Below are positions 9,512-17,905 of a DNA stretch of 40,316 nucleotides, piece by piece. Where the stretch lies: contig JAFZQB010000005.1 in NCBI GenBank assembly GCA_017552385.1, positions 1-40,316 on the forward strand, read 5' to 3'. This DNA comes from Candidatus Saccharimonadota bacterium (GTDB lineage: Bacteria; Patescibacteriota; Saccharimonadia; Saccharimonadales; Saccharimonadaceae). How positions within the stretch are numbered: the first letter of the stretch is position 1; the number at the start of each line of letters is the position of its first letter. Position numbers and translations under genes: made by a program. Below the pieces are notes generated by a model. That model saw only the letters and a list, made by a program, of their open reading frames with translations. It was not told where the DNA came from and did not search any database.

Positions 9512-11290
9512 ATGGACTCCAGTAAAATCCGCAATTTTTGTATTATTGCTCATATCGATCATGGTAAATCTACTTTGGCTGACCGCATGATGGAAATTAC
9601 TGGCACGGTCTCTAAACGGGAGATGAAAGCCCAGCTCCTTGATTCTATGGAGCTTGAGAGGGAAAAAGGTATCACAATCAAGCTGACCCCGGTACAGATG
9701 CATTACAAGGGCTACGAGCTAAACCTCATTGACACTCCAGGGCATGTAGACTTCTCTTATGAAGTATCACGCTCACTTCAGGCTGTCGAAACCGCTATTC
9801 TCGTAGTTGACGCCACTCAAGGCATTCAGGCTCAAACCTTAGCAAATGTTTATCTCGCTCTAGAGCAAGACCTTTATATTATTCCAGTTATCAATAAGAT
9901 TGACTTGCCAGCTGCCGATGTTGAAAAAGTAAAAAAAGAAATTATTAATCTCCTTGGCTGTGAAGAGGATGAAATCATAGGAGTATCTGCCAAGACGGGT
10001 CTCAACGTAGAAAAAGTGCTAGATACTATCATAGAAAAATCTCCTGCGCCTACGAAGCAACAAGGCAACGAGCTCAAGGCGCTCATCTTCGATTCGTACT
10101 TCGACGACTATCGTGGCGTGGTCCTTTACGTTCGTATCTTTGAAGGACAACTCAATAAAAATGCCGCTATCCGTATGATGGCGGCTCAGACTAATGGGCT
10201 TGCTTTGGAGATTGGCACGCTCAGACCAGAAATGAAACCAAAAGAAACACTTGAAGAAGGTGAAATTGGTTACATCGTAACAAACCTTAAGACTACACGC
10301 GAGGCAAAAGTCGGCGACACTGTAACAATACAACATTCTCCAGCTACCACTCCACTTCCGGGTTACAAAAACGTTCTTCCGTTTGTGTATGCTGGATTCT
10401 TCCCGGTGTCAAACGAGGATTATAAAACCCTCAAAGAAGCTCTAGAAAAACTATCTCTCTCTGATTCTGCACTCCAATTCGAGCCGGAGAATTCTCCTAT
10501 CTTGGGATTTGGGCTTCGTATTGGTTTTCTGGGCCTACTTCACATGGATATCATTCGTGAGCGTTTGGAACGTGAATTTAATTTAGATCTTGTTGTAACG
10601 AATCCGTCTACTAATTATCAAATTATCATGAACGATGGCTCAGAACTAGAAATTAAATCCGCAGCTGACCTACCGGACATCTCTGAAGTTCGAGAAATCC
10701 GTGAACCATGGGTCAAGGGCGAAATTATTTTACCAAAAAACATGATTGGCTCAGTTCTCAATCTTATCATCGAAAAACGCGGACTGCAGAAAAACCTTAG
10801 CTATATTGAAGAGCGTGCCGTCATAGATTTCGAAGCTCCAATGGCGAACCTCCTCACGGACTTTTATGATCAGCTTAAATCTATCACGTCTGGATATGCT
10901 TCATTTAACTACGAATTATCCGACTATCGCGCCGAGGATCTCGTACGCGTCGACTTTCTCATTGCTGGCCATAAAAATGACGCTCTCTCCGTCATGTGCC
11001 ATCGTAGCGAAGCTGATGCAATCGGCCGTGATGTCACCAAAAAACTCAAGACCATTATTCCGCGACAGAATTTCGAAGTTGCTCTCCAGGCCGCCATTGG
11101 CGCTCGTGTCATTGCAAGAGAGACCATCGGTGCTTATCGCAAAGATGTTACCGTCAAAATCCACACCGGTGACCGCGATCGCAAAGCTAAGCTTCTGGAC
11201 AAGCAGAAACGCGGCAAAGCCCGTATGAAACGCTTTGGCAAAATCGACATCCCATCAGATGCTTTTACGGTCATGCTTAAACGCGACTAA
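9512..11290 (+). CDS. lepA: Elongation factor 4 (LepA), ribosomal back-translocase GTPase
   Basis: A 592-residue translational GTPase of the EF-G-like family, acting on the ribosome under stress. G1 is AHIDHGKST (about 14-22), G3 is DTPGHVDF, G4 is NKID (about 127-130). The LepA-specific C-terminal domain carries KLLDKQKRGKARMKRFG. It lacks EF-G domain IV, as expected. The last codon overlaps the stop of the opposing adenylate-kinase-like gene by 4 bases (TAA on plus, TAG on minus), and no terminator lies between them. Confidence 0.97.
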   Translation: MDSSKIRNFCIIAHIDHGKSTLADRMMEITGTVSKREMKAQLLDSMELEREKGITIKLTPVQMHYKGYELNLIDTPGHVDFSYEVSRSLQAVETAILVVDATQGIQAQTLANVYLALEQDLYIIPVINKIDLPAADVEKVKKEIINLLGCEEDEIIGVSAKTGLNVEKVLDTIIEKSPAPTKQQGNELKALIFDSYFDDYRGVVLYVRIFEGQLNKNAAIRMMAAQTNGLALEIGTLRPEMKPKETLEEGEIGYIVTNLKTTREAKVGDTVTIQHSPATTPLPGYKNVLPFVYAGFFPVSNEDYKTLKEALEKLSLSDSALQFEPENSPILGFGLRIGFLGLLHMDIIRERLEREFNLDLVVTNPSTNYQIIMNDGSELEIKSAADLPDISEVREIREPWVKGEIILPKNMIGSVLNLIIEKRGLQKNLSYIEERAVIDFEAPMANLLTDFYDQLKSITSGYASFNYELSDYRAEDLVRVDFLIAGHKNDALSVMCHRSEADAIGRDVTKKLKTIIPRQNFEVALQAAIGARVIARETIGAYRKDVTVKIHTGDRDRKAKLLDKQKRGKARMKRFGKIDIPSDAFTVMLKRD

Positions 11291-11937
11291 CGCGTAACTG
11301 CATTATCGGGGTGGTTGATAACGTATTCGTATAATTTATTAATCAAATTAGCAAACACCGTATCTCGTTCCGCATCTGCGTTTACGTCAATAAGCAGGCC
11401 CATCACGCGATAATGAAGCAACACAGGTGCAGTTTTTGTACGGAATTCGTCAAGCCTTTTTTGAAACACCTCAGGCTTTTCATCATCATAGCGCGTTCCG
11501 CGATCTTTCAATGAAGCTGCTTTTTGCCAACGCTCCATTACATCGGCCTCAGACACATTCATGATCGCCGCAACTTTTATAGGATGCCCAGATGCAGCCG
11601 CTCTCTCCATCACCGTATCTTCCTCGCCAGCCCAACGGCCGATAGAAGATAGAATCAAGGGGTAATCCTTGAGCTCTGGCTTATCAAAATATGGCAAAAC
11701 CCAATCAAAGAACACATCAGTAGGCGTCAACTCTCCTTTTTCGGTATAATGCTGACGCGTAAGCCCCTCATTCGCACGAATAATTAGTCCAGAAGACAGA
11801 AATTTCCCGCCAACAGCTTCTGCTAACCTCACCCCGACCGTATCTTTACCGGACATAGGTAAGCCAAATATATTTATCGAGCCCGTTCCTAGCCATTGCT
11901 TTATAATTGCGATTTTCTGTGTTAATTCGTCGTACAT
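11287..11937 (-). CDS. Divergent adenylate-kinase-like P-loop kinase
   Basis: A 216-residue nucleoside-monophosphate-kinase-fold protein. The P-loop is GLPMSGKDT (residues 25-33), where canonical Adk has GxPGxGKGT. The usual TGD before the LIRA-like helix is SSG. The DGFPR motif that binds the acceptor nucleotide is replaced by SSIGRW. The later RGTRYDD region and RLDEFRTKTAPVLLHY match the Adk lid-to-core segment. The fold is well supported; the substrate is not. The longer open frame begins at 11958, but that start lies upstream of the -10 box (11944-11949), so the ATG at 11937 (MYDEL) is preferred. Confidence 0.8.
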   Translation of the reverse strand: MYDELTQKIAIIKQWLGTGSINIFGLPMSGKDTVGVRLAEAVGGKFLSSGLIIRANEGLTRQHYTEKGELTPTDVFFDWVLPYFDKPELKDYPLILSSIGRWAGEEDTVMERAAASGHPIKVAAIMNVSEADVMERWQKAASLKDRGTRYDDEKPEVFQKRLDEFRTKTAPVLLHYRVMGLLIDVNADAERDTVFANLINKLYEYVINHPDNAVTR

Positions 11938-11943
11938 ACTTCC

Positions 11944-11952
11944 ATCATACCA
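11944..11952 (-). promoter_or_regulatory. Extended -10 promoter of the Adk-like gene
   Basis: On the minus strand TGGTATGAT ends 6 bases before the ATG at 11937. Predicted leaderless. Confidence 0.6.
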
Positions 11953-11997
11953 CAACAACTACTAGTCTAGGACATGGTTTTTGGACACGGCAAATTA

Positions 11998-12024
11998 TTA
12001 GCACTCTTGACTCTTAACTGCTAA
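11998..12024 (+). promoter_or_regulatory. CIRCE operator (HrcA binding site)
   Basis: The left arm TTAGCACTC (11998-12006) is a perfect consensus half-site. A 9-base spacer follows, then AACTGCTAA (12016-12024), which matches 7 of 9 positions of the consensus GAGTGCTAA. The spacer contains TTGACT, the -35 box of the hrcA promoter, so bound HrcA would block RNA polymerase. Confidence 0.9.
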
Positions 12025-12035
12025 TTAACTATAAT
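12007..12035 (+). promoter_or_regulatory. hrcA promoter, -35/-10 with 17-base spacer
   Basis: TTGACT (12007-12012), 17 bases, then TATAAT (12030-12035). The hrcA ATG is 6 bases further on, predicting a leaderless hrcA-grpE mRNA. Confidence 0.85.
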
Positions 12036-12041
12036 GTAGGC

Positions 12042-12800
12042 ATGAATTTAACCGAGCGTCAGAAAGAAATACTCTTTGCAATAATTGAGCAATATGCCGA
12101 AGTCGCCACCCCAGTCGGGAGCGTCACGTTAGCAAAACTATTTGATGTCTCATCTGCAACTATACGTGCTGAAATGGCTCGGCTTGAAAGCTTTGGCCTG
12201 ATCGCACAGCCGCATACATCTGCCGGGCGTATCCCGACCGATGCGGGGTATCGTTACTACGTAAATTCGCTTGTCGAAAATTCTGAAGCTCATGAAGCCA
12301 GGCCAGAAACGCCAGCTTATGACCTGCCACGATTAGAGGCCCCACGTGGCGTCAACCGTTCTGCTCATGTTCTTGAAATCCGCGTTTCTTCTCAGGCCAG
12401 CGCTGAAGCCACAATTAAATCCGCCGTAGATTCACTTGTAGAACTCACAGGTAATTTGGGGCTTGGTACAATAGGGAATCAACTCTACCTTGCGGGTATT
12501 TCTCGTCTCCTTACCCAGCCAGAATTTGTCGACCTTGGTCGTGTTCAAGCTGTCGCAAAGCTCCTTGATAATTTAGAGCCATGGCTCCGCGAAGCCGCTC
12601 CTGGCGAACCGCTCAATATTTTCATTGGCAAAGAGAACCCTATTGGTAAATCCTCGGGAGTCTCGCTAATTATATCTAAGTTCCGTTCGCCATTTTCCGA
12701 CAATAGCTACATTGGGGTCCTTGGCCCTACGCGCCAAAACTATCAAAAAGTTATGTCACTCGTCCGACAAGCCGGCGAGATGCTCGAGAAAGGATTTTAG
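12042..12800 (+). CDS. hrcA: Heat-shock repressor HrcA
   Basis: A 252-residue repressor that binds CIRCE and in other bacteria is stabilised by GroEL. The N-terminal winged helix reads LTERQKEILFAIIEQY, VGSVTLAK and SSATIRAEMARLE, followed by GRIPTDAGYRYYV. The C-terminal dimer domain has IGKENP and GVLGPTR near the end. It is about 90 residues shorter than typical HrcA (about 340), mostly in the middle inserted region. It sits behind its own CIRCE site, which indicates autoregulation. grpE follows after 3 bases. Confidence 0.95.
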   Translation: MNLTERQKEILFAIIEQYAEVATPVGSVTLAKLFDVSSATIRAEMARLESFGLIAQPHTSAGRIPTDAGYRYYVNSLVENSEAHEARPETPAYDLPRLEAPRGVNRSAHVLEIRVSSQASAEATIKSAVDSLVELTGNLGLGTIGNQLYLAGISRLLTQPEFVDLGRVQAVAKLLDNLEPWLREAAPGEPLNIFIGKENPIGKSSGVSLIISKFRSPFSDNSYIGVLGPTRQNYQKVMSLVRQAGEMLEKGF

Positions 12801-12803
12801 TCT

Positions 12804-13289
12804 ATGAAAAAAGCACATCAACATATTGAAGAAACGAACCCTACTCCAGAAACTAAACAGGCTCACCCTAATGAAGCTCCAGATCCAAATTTAATCAAAA
12901 TTACCGAGCTCACGAACGACCTTCAGCGAACTCGCGCTGACTTCGAGAACTTTCGCAAAAATGTAGAAAAAGATCGCGACAGTGCTAGAAAGCTTGCAAA
13001 ATTTGCTACCGTTGAAAAATTTCTTCCACTGCTTGACGACCTCGAGCGCGCCATCGCGACCTATCCAGAACTTAGCCCATTAGCCAAGAGCTTTGAAAAG
13101 TCTATCACTAACCTAGGCCTCACTAAGATAGAAACTGCGCCTGGCACAGAGTTTAATCCAGAGTTCCACGAAGCCGTTATGTCTGAAGGCGAAGGCGACA
13201 AGGAAACTATTGCCGAGACTCTCCGCCCAGGGTACCTCTACGAAGGTGAAGTTTTGCGCCCCGCTATGGTCAAAATCCAACTTGCTTAA
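12804..13289 (+). CDS. grpE: Nucleotide exchange factor GrpE
   Basis: A 161-residue co-chaperone that releases ADP from DnaK. A charged N-terminal region and coiled coil (about 30-75, with RTRADFENFRKNVEKD) lead into the beta domain: FLPLLDDLERA, PGTEFNPEFHEAV and a closing GYLYEGEVLRPAMVKI. It is co-transcribed with hrcA, with a weak AAAGGA site about 10 bases before the ATG. dnaK and dnaJ do not follow, unlike the common hrcA-grpE-dnaK-dnaJ order. Confidence 0.95.
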   Translation: MKKAHQHIEETNPTPETKQAHPNEAPDPNLIKITELTNDLQRTRADFENFRKNVEKDRDSARKLAKFATVEKFLPLLDDLERAIATYPELSPLAKSFEKSITNLGLTKIETAPGTEFNPEFHEAVMSEGEGDKETIAETLRPGYLYEGEVLRPAMVKIQLA

Positions 13290-13325
13290 AATAATTATGC
13301 TTATACGCGTTTTTTAATATACGTG

Positions 13326-13334
13326 TGCTATAAT
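13326..13334 (+). promoter_or_regulatory. Extended -10 promoter of the PBP gene
   Basis: TGCTATAAT ends 7 bases before the ATG at 13342. Predicted leaderless. Confidence 0.75.
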
Positions 13335-13341
13335 ATACTAT

Positions 13342-16161
13342 ATGGTAAAAGAGGATAAGAAAAAGTCTAAGTCTACTAAGGCTTCCAAATCTACTAAGAG
13401 CAAGAAAACTAGCAAGGCAAAAAAGCCAGCCAAGCTTTCCATTCCCGAGAAAAAGGCATTGAAGGTCGAGCGAAAAAAGGCAGTCAAGCGCGATGTCAAA
13501 AACATGGGGTTCTTCGAACGTCTCCGTTACAAACGTAAGCTGCGCCGCGACCGCGAAGCGCGTCGTCGTGCAGAAGATCTCGCAACTCTTCCAAAAGAGC
13601 CGATTAAGAGATTCTTCGCCCACCTTAGCCCGAAACGAGTTTTCCATTACTGGTTCTCTTGGCGAGGAGTTAAAAGATTTTTTAAGTTCGTCCTTGCTTG
13701 CATGTTACTAGGCATTATCGCTGTTGGCGCTCTCTTCCTTTATTACAAGAAAGATATTGCAGATATTAAACTTGATGATATCGTCATTTCTGATACCGTT
13801 AATACTTACTTGGATCGTAATGGGGTAGTTCTATGGGAGGACACCGGTACCGAAAACTATCGTCTCGTCGTCTCTCAAGAAGAAATGTCTGATTATGTTC
13901 GTTGGGCCACTATTGCTCTAGAGGATCGCAATTTCTATTCTCACCCGGGCGTCGATTTCTCTGGCCTTATGCGCGCAGTTATTGCCACTGCATCCGGCAA
14001 ACAGGTTCAGGGTGGCTCCACTTTGACCCAGCAGTTAATCAAACAAGTATACTTTGCTGATGAAGCTCAAAGTGAGAACCGTGGTGGTCTTTCACGCAAA
14101 ATTAAAGAGCTTATTCTAGCCGTTGAGCTTGAAAAAATGTATGACAAGGAACAGATTCTCACTATGTATCTCAACGAGAGTCCATATGGTGGTCGCCGTA
14201 ATGGTGTTGAATCTGCCTCTCAGACTTACTTTGGTAAAACATCCAAAGACCTCACTATTGCTGAAGCCGCTCTCCTTGCTGCTATTCCAAATAATCCAGC
14301 AATCTACAACCCATATAATACGGCCGGCAATGAGACTTTGATTGAGCGTCAACAATATGCCATCCAGCTTATGGCCGAGATGGGTTATATCACGAAAGAA
14401 GAGGCGGAAGAAGCTAAGAAGGTTGCTGTTCTTGACACCATTAAACCTGAAGCTTCCCAGTATGAAAACATGCTTGCTCCACATTTCGTCCTAGAAGTCA
14501 AAGAGCAACTAGAAGAGAAATATGGTTATTCCACTCTTCGTTCCGGTGGGTTCACTATCAAGACTACACTGGATTACCGTGCGCAACAGGCCGCCGAGGC
14601 TGCCGTTGCAACTGGTGCGTCCATGTTTAATTGGAACGGTTCTGATAATATTGCGCTCGCTTCCGTAGACGTCGAAACATCTCAGGTTATTGCCATGGTC
14701 GGTTCAGTTGATTTCAATAATGCCGAATATGGTTCTTTCAACGCGGCAACATCTCTTGTCGAGCCTGGGTCGTCAATCAAACCTGTTCTCGACTACACTC
14801 CGCTCTTCATGCAACGCGAAGGTATGAACTACGGACCAGGTACCATCCTTCGTGATGAGAATATCGATTCTATTTATTGCAACGGTTATCGTGGTTCTTG
14901 CATGCTTCGTAATTACACTGGCATTTTCTACGGCAATAAAACCATTCGCCAAGAGCTTTCGAATTCGCTTAATATCCCGGCCGTTAAAGCTCTCTATATC
15001 AATGGCATCCAGAACTCTCTCGACATCCTCCATAAATTAGGCGACGTTAGCTATTGCGCTGAAGACCCAGCCTCTGCTGGCCTCTCTATCGCTATTGGTT
15101 CCGGTTGCCGAGTCCGCCTTATCGAACATGCGAATACTTATGCTACCCTTGCCCGAGGCGGGTCATTCAAAGAGCTCGCTTACGTTCTAGAAGTTAAGAA
15201 CAGTGCCGGTGACGTCCTTGAATCATGGAAAGATTCGGCTGGAGAACGTGTAGTAGACGAGCAAGTCGCGTATATGATTTGGAGCATTCTTCATGACGCC
15301 GTAGCCCGCTCTCAACTTGCGTTCGGTGCTCAATCGTATTCCTACGGCTTCATCGTCCCTGGCGTGGAAACCGCATCTAAGACGGGCACAACCACTACGG
15401 CTAACTCTGCCGTCACTAAAGACTCGCTCATGGTTTCATACTCTTCGCGCATCGCTACAGCTGTTTGGAACGGCAAACACGATGGCTCTGGCCTATGGAA
15501 CTCAGATAACAGCATTGTCCGCCGGGTTGTGAACGACTATATGGAATCAGTTCATAAGAATGTTTATGGACCGGATGGTAAATGGGCTTACGGAGATCAA
15601 CTATATCAACCAGCAGGGATGCATACTATGACGGTTAACGGGGTTACTGATATCTGGCCATCTTGGTATAACGAAAAAACCTCAGGTGTTACTAAAGAAA
15701 CACTTCAATTTAATCGTTATAATCACAAACTAGCTGCCTCTTGTACTAATCCAGACTATATCGAGTCCGTGGAAATAACCAAAGTCACAGATCCGATGAC
15801 AAAAAAGGATGTTTACAACGTTCCAGATGGTTACGATAAAGAAAACTCAGATGATTGTAGCTACGTCGCTCCACATGTAGGCGCCTCTTATAGCGCAAGC
15901 AGCAAGACCATTTCCGTCACTGCCACTGGTAGCGAAGTGCTTAATGGCGGTACATATGTGCTCACCACTGCCGCTGGCGCTGAAGTTGCTCGTGGCAAAG
16001 TAGGAAGCAGTACAAGTTTCACGCCGAACTATACGGCTAAGGGCACTGAAGGTACTATAACCGTCACTGTTACCGACAAGTGGGGCTTTAGCGACTCGTC
16101 AATGGTTACAATTCCACCTGCTCAGACTACGCCTCAATCGTCGTCTTCCTCTGACGAATAG
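13342..16161 (+). CDS. Class A penicillin-binding protein (transglycosylase/transpeptidase)
   Basis: A 939-residue bifunctional peptidoglycan synthase. A Lys/Arg-rich cytoplasmic N-terminus of about 110 residues precedes one membrane helix (about 112-135). The GT51 domain has EDRNFYSHPGVD (catalytic Glu near 194) and GGSTLTQQLIKQ. The transpeptidase domain has SSIK (about 477-480), SNSLN and KTGT (about 679-682). An Ig-like segment and a Ser-rich tail end the protein. Extracytoplasmic cysteines come in close pairs (YCNGYRGSC; SYCAED with GSGCR; ASCTNP with DDCSY), which suggests disulfides. The 3' end overlaps the opposing PIN-TRAM gene by 35 bases. Confidence 0.96.
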   Translation: MVKEDKKKSKSTKASKSTKSKKTSKAKKPAKLSIPEKKALKVERKKAVKRDVKNMGFFERLRYKRKLRRDREARRRAEDLATLPKEPIKRFFAHLSPKRVFHYWFSWRGVKRFFKFVLACMLLGIIAVGALFLYYKKDIADIKLDDIVISDTVNTYLDRNGVVLWEDTGTENYRLVVSQEEMSDYVRWATIALEDRNFYSHPGVDFSGLMRAVIATASGKQVQGGSTLTQQLIKQVYFADEAQSENRGGLSRKIKELILAVELEKMYDKEQILTMYLNESPYGGRRNGVESASQTYFGKTSKDLTIAEAALLAAIPNNPAIYNPYNTAGNETLIERQQYAIQLMAEMGYITKEEAEEAKKVAVLDTIKPEASQYENMLAPHFVLEVKEQLEEKYGYSTLRSGGFTIKTTLDYRAQQAAEAAVATGASMFNWNGSDNIALASVDVETSQVIAMVGSVDFNNAEYGSFNAATSLVEPGSSIKPVLDYTPLFMQREGMNYGPGTILRDENIDSIYCNGYRGSCMLRNYTGIFYGNKTIRQELSNSLNIPAVKALYINGIQNSLDILHKLGDVSYCAEDPASAGLSIAIGSGCRVRLIEHANTYATLARGGSFKELAYVLEVKNSAGDVLESWKDSAGERVVDEQVAYMIWSILHDAVARSQLAFGAQSYSYGFIVPGVETASKTGTTTTANSAVTKDSLMVSYSSRIATAVWNGKHDGSGLWNSDNSIVRRVVNDYMESVHKNVYGPDGKWAYGDQLYQPAGMHTMTVNGVTDIWPSWYNEKTSGVTKETLQFNRYNHKLAASCTNPDYIESVEITKVTDPMTKKDVYNVPDGYDKENSDDCSYVAPHVGASYSASSKTISVTATGSEVLNGGTYVLTTAAGAEVARGKVGSSTSFTPNYTAKGTEGTITVTVTDKWGFSDSSMVTIPPAQTTPQSSSSSDE

Positions 16162-16876
16162 CCCTCTTTGAGTTACGCTTTTTAACTCCAGACACCTCCG
16201 CGAAGATCATCCTTCCGGAGGATGTTTGATGGAATTTTAATATGTTCACATCGATTTCTTTACCGATTTTATCGTCTGCGCCGTCGACAACTACCATTGT
16301 CCCGTCATCTAGATGCCCAATGCCTTGCCGTGGGTTATGGCCTTTTTCGACAATTTTAATATGGATCTTGTCGCCTTGATGATATTTGTTCTCGAGCGTT
16401 ATTGAGAGATCATTAATATTCAACACCTGGATCCCTTCAGTTGTGGCAACTTTCTCTAGATTGTAGTCGCAAGTTAAAATCACGCCATGATTTTCCCGTG
16501 CAAGAGTAAGTAGCCTTTCATCAACCAGCATTCGGCCCAGATGAGAGTCGTCCATAATATTAGTATCGATATATTCCACTCTCTCTAGCTCATTTACAGT
16601 ATTTAAACCATCGCGCGCGCGATTACGTTTAAGCAAATCTTTCCCGTCCGCCAATAGCTGCAACTCTCTAGTCACTGAACGTGGTATGACAAATTCATCA
16701 TATAAAAAACCCGTCTTCGCAACATTAAGTATGCGCCCATCAATTAGAGCCGATGTATCAATATAAACTTTTCTGCGCCCCTTTGGGTGGTTACTCTTTT
16801 CTGCAAGCTTCTTTATTGTCAGGTAGGTCGTCTCAGAAAAAATTCCAAGCGCCACTAAAAATACAAATGAATCCAT
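16127..16876 (-). CDS. PIN-TRAM domain protein, YacL-like
   Basis: A 249-residue protein. A short hydrophobic N-terminus (about 1-12) precedes a PIN nuclease-fold domain with acidic residues in VYIDTSALIDGRI (about 38-50), DDSHLGRMLVDERLL and TCDYNLEKVA. A TRAM RNA-binding domain follows (about 165-230, GHNPRQGIGHLDDGTMVVVDGA). Firmicute YacL has four N-terminal membrane helices; most of that region is missing here. The family probably acts on RNA, but the substrate is unknown. The gene faces the PBP gene and overlaps its end. Confidence 0.88.
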   Translation of the reverse strand: MDSFVFLVALGIFSETTYLTIKKLAEKSNHPKGRRKVYIDTSALIDGRILNVAKTGFLYDEFVIPRSVTRELQLLADGKDLLKRNRARDGLNTVNELERVEYIDTNIMDDSHLGRMLVDERLLTLARENHGVILTCDYNLEKVATTEGIQVLNINDLSITLENKYHQGDKIHIKIVEKGHNPRQGIGHLDDGTMVVVDGADDKIGKEIDVNILKFHQTSSGRMIFAEVSGVKKRNSKRAIRQRKTTIEA

Positions 16877-16882
16877 ACCCAG

Positions 16883-16891
16883 ATTATATCA
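16883..16891 (-). promoter_or_regulatory. Extended -10 promoter of the PIN-TRAM gene
   Basis: On the minus strand TGATATAAT ends 6 bases before the ATG at 16876. It diverges from the phosphoketolase promoter about 30 bases away. Predicted leaderless. Confidence 0.75.
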
Positions 16892-16918
16892 AATCACCTT
16901 CTCTAGGCAAACTTTTTA

Positions 16919-16927
16919 TGTTAAAAT
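16919..16927 (+). promoter_or_regulatory. Extended -10 promoter of the split phosphoketolase operon
   Basis: TGTTAAAAT ends 6 bases before the ATG at 16934. Predicted leaderless. Confidence 0.65.
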
Positions 16928-16933
16928 ATAAGT

Positions 16934-17905
16934 ATGAATCCAGGAGTGGGCATCTCTTATAATACTTCCGAACATATTCGCCGTCGTGTCCGTGCGGCAG
17001 ATTATTTGACCGTAGCCCAACTCTTCCTTTTGCAAAACTTTTTATTAGATCACCCACTTTCGCCTGATGACATCAAGCCTCGTCTCTTAGGCCACTGGGG
17101 GACATGTCACGGCATTAATGTTGTCTATGCTAATCTCAAGTACTTCTATTCCGCCCGTTCGGAGTTTCAGTTCATTCTGGGGCCTGGCCATGGTTTCCCG
17201 GCACTACAGGCCAATCTATTCTTGGATGGTGATCTAGAAAAAGTTGATCCTAAAGCTTCTCCAACGCTTGCCGGCATCGAATATCTATGTAAAAATTTTT
17301 CTTTTCCTGGTGGCTTTCCTAGCCACTCTTCGCCACTCACTCCCAGTGTTGTTACCGAAGGTGGTGAGTTAGGTTATGCCCTCGGAACTGCATACGGAGT
17401 AGCACTTGGCCATCCAGAGAAGCAGATTGCAGTCCTTATTGGAGACGGTGAATTTGAAACCGGCACTGCTCTAGCTTCGCTCAATCTTAAAAAGCTTATT
17501 TCGGGCGAGACTAACGGCCGAGTCTTACCAATTCTAGCGCTTAATGGCTATAAAATTTCCGGACCTACAATTTTTGCACGTAAGTCCGAAAGGGAACAAC
17601 TTGAAACTATCCGCGGTTTCGGCTTCACTCCTATTGTCGTCGATGGCAACGATCCAGAAAAGTTTCAACTTGCCCTCAATATGGCAGAGTCCTCTAAATC
17701 TCCCTTCATTTTATTCAAGACCGAAAAAGGCGAGACCGGCCCCGAAGAAGTGTCGGGTCAGAAAGTAGCTGGCAATTATTTGGCACACCAAATCCCTCTT
17801 CCGCTTGCTAAGACCGAGCCTGATCAGCTCGATATGCTCGAAGAATGGCTCAGGGGCTATCACTTCGAAGAATTATTTACGGAAGGGAAAGGTTTCAGCA
17901 TATGA
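16934..17905 (+). CDS. xfp: Phosphoketolase, N-terminal (thiamine-diphosphate PP-domain) subunit
   Basis: This 323-residue protein matches the N-terminal domain of xylulose-5-P/fructose-6-P phosphoketolase, which cleaves the sugar phosphate to acetyl-phosphate. Family motifs are intact: LGHWGT (His54), GPGHG (His86), FPGGFPSH, EGGELGYAL, the diphosphate-binding GDGEFETG, NGYKISGPT, and AHQIPLP near the end. It stops with TGA at 17903-17905, at the junction between the PP and Pyr domains of one-chain enzymes (about 800 residues). The next gene starts inside this stop (ATGA) and supplies the rest. The linker of several tens of residues between domains in one-chain enzymes is missing. The two products likely form one active enzyme. 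Confidence 0.9.
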   Translation: MNPGVGISYNTSEHIRRRVRAADYLTVAQLFLLQNFLLDHPLSPDDIKPRLLGHWGTCHGINVVYANLKYFYSARSEFQFILGPGHGFPALQANLFLDGDLEKVDPKASPTLAGIEYLCKNFSFPGGFPSHSSPLTPSVVTEGGELGYALGTAYGVALGHPEKQIAVLIGDGEFETGTALASLNLKKLISGETNGRVLPILALNGYKISGPTIFARKSEREQLETIRGFGFTPIVVDGNDPEKFQLALNMAESSKSPFILFKTEKGETGPEEVSGQKVAGNYLAHQIPLPLAKTEPDQLDMLEEWLRGYHFEELFTEGKGFSI

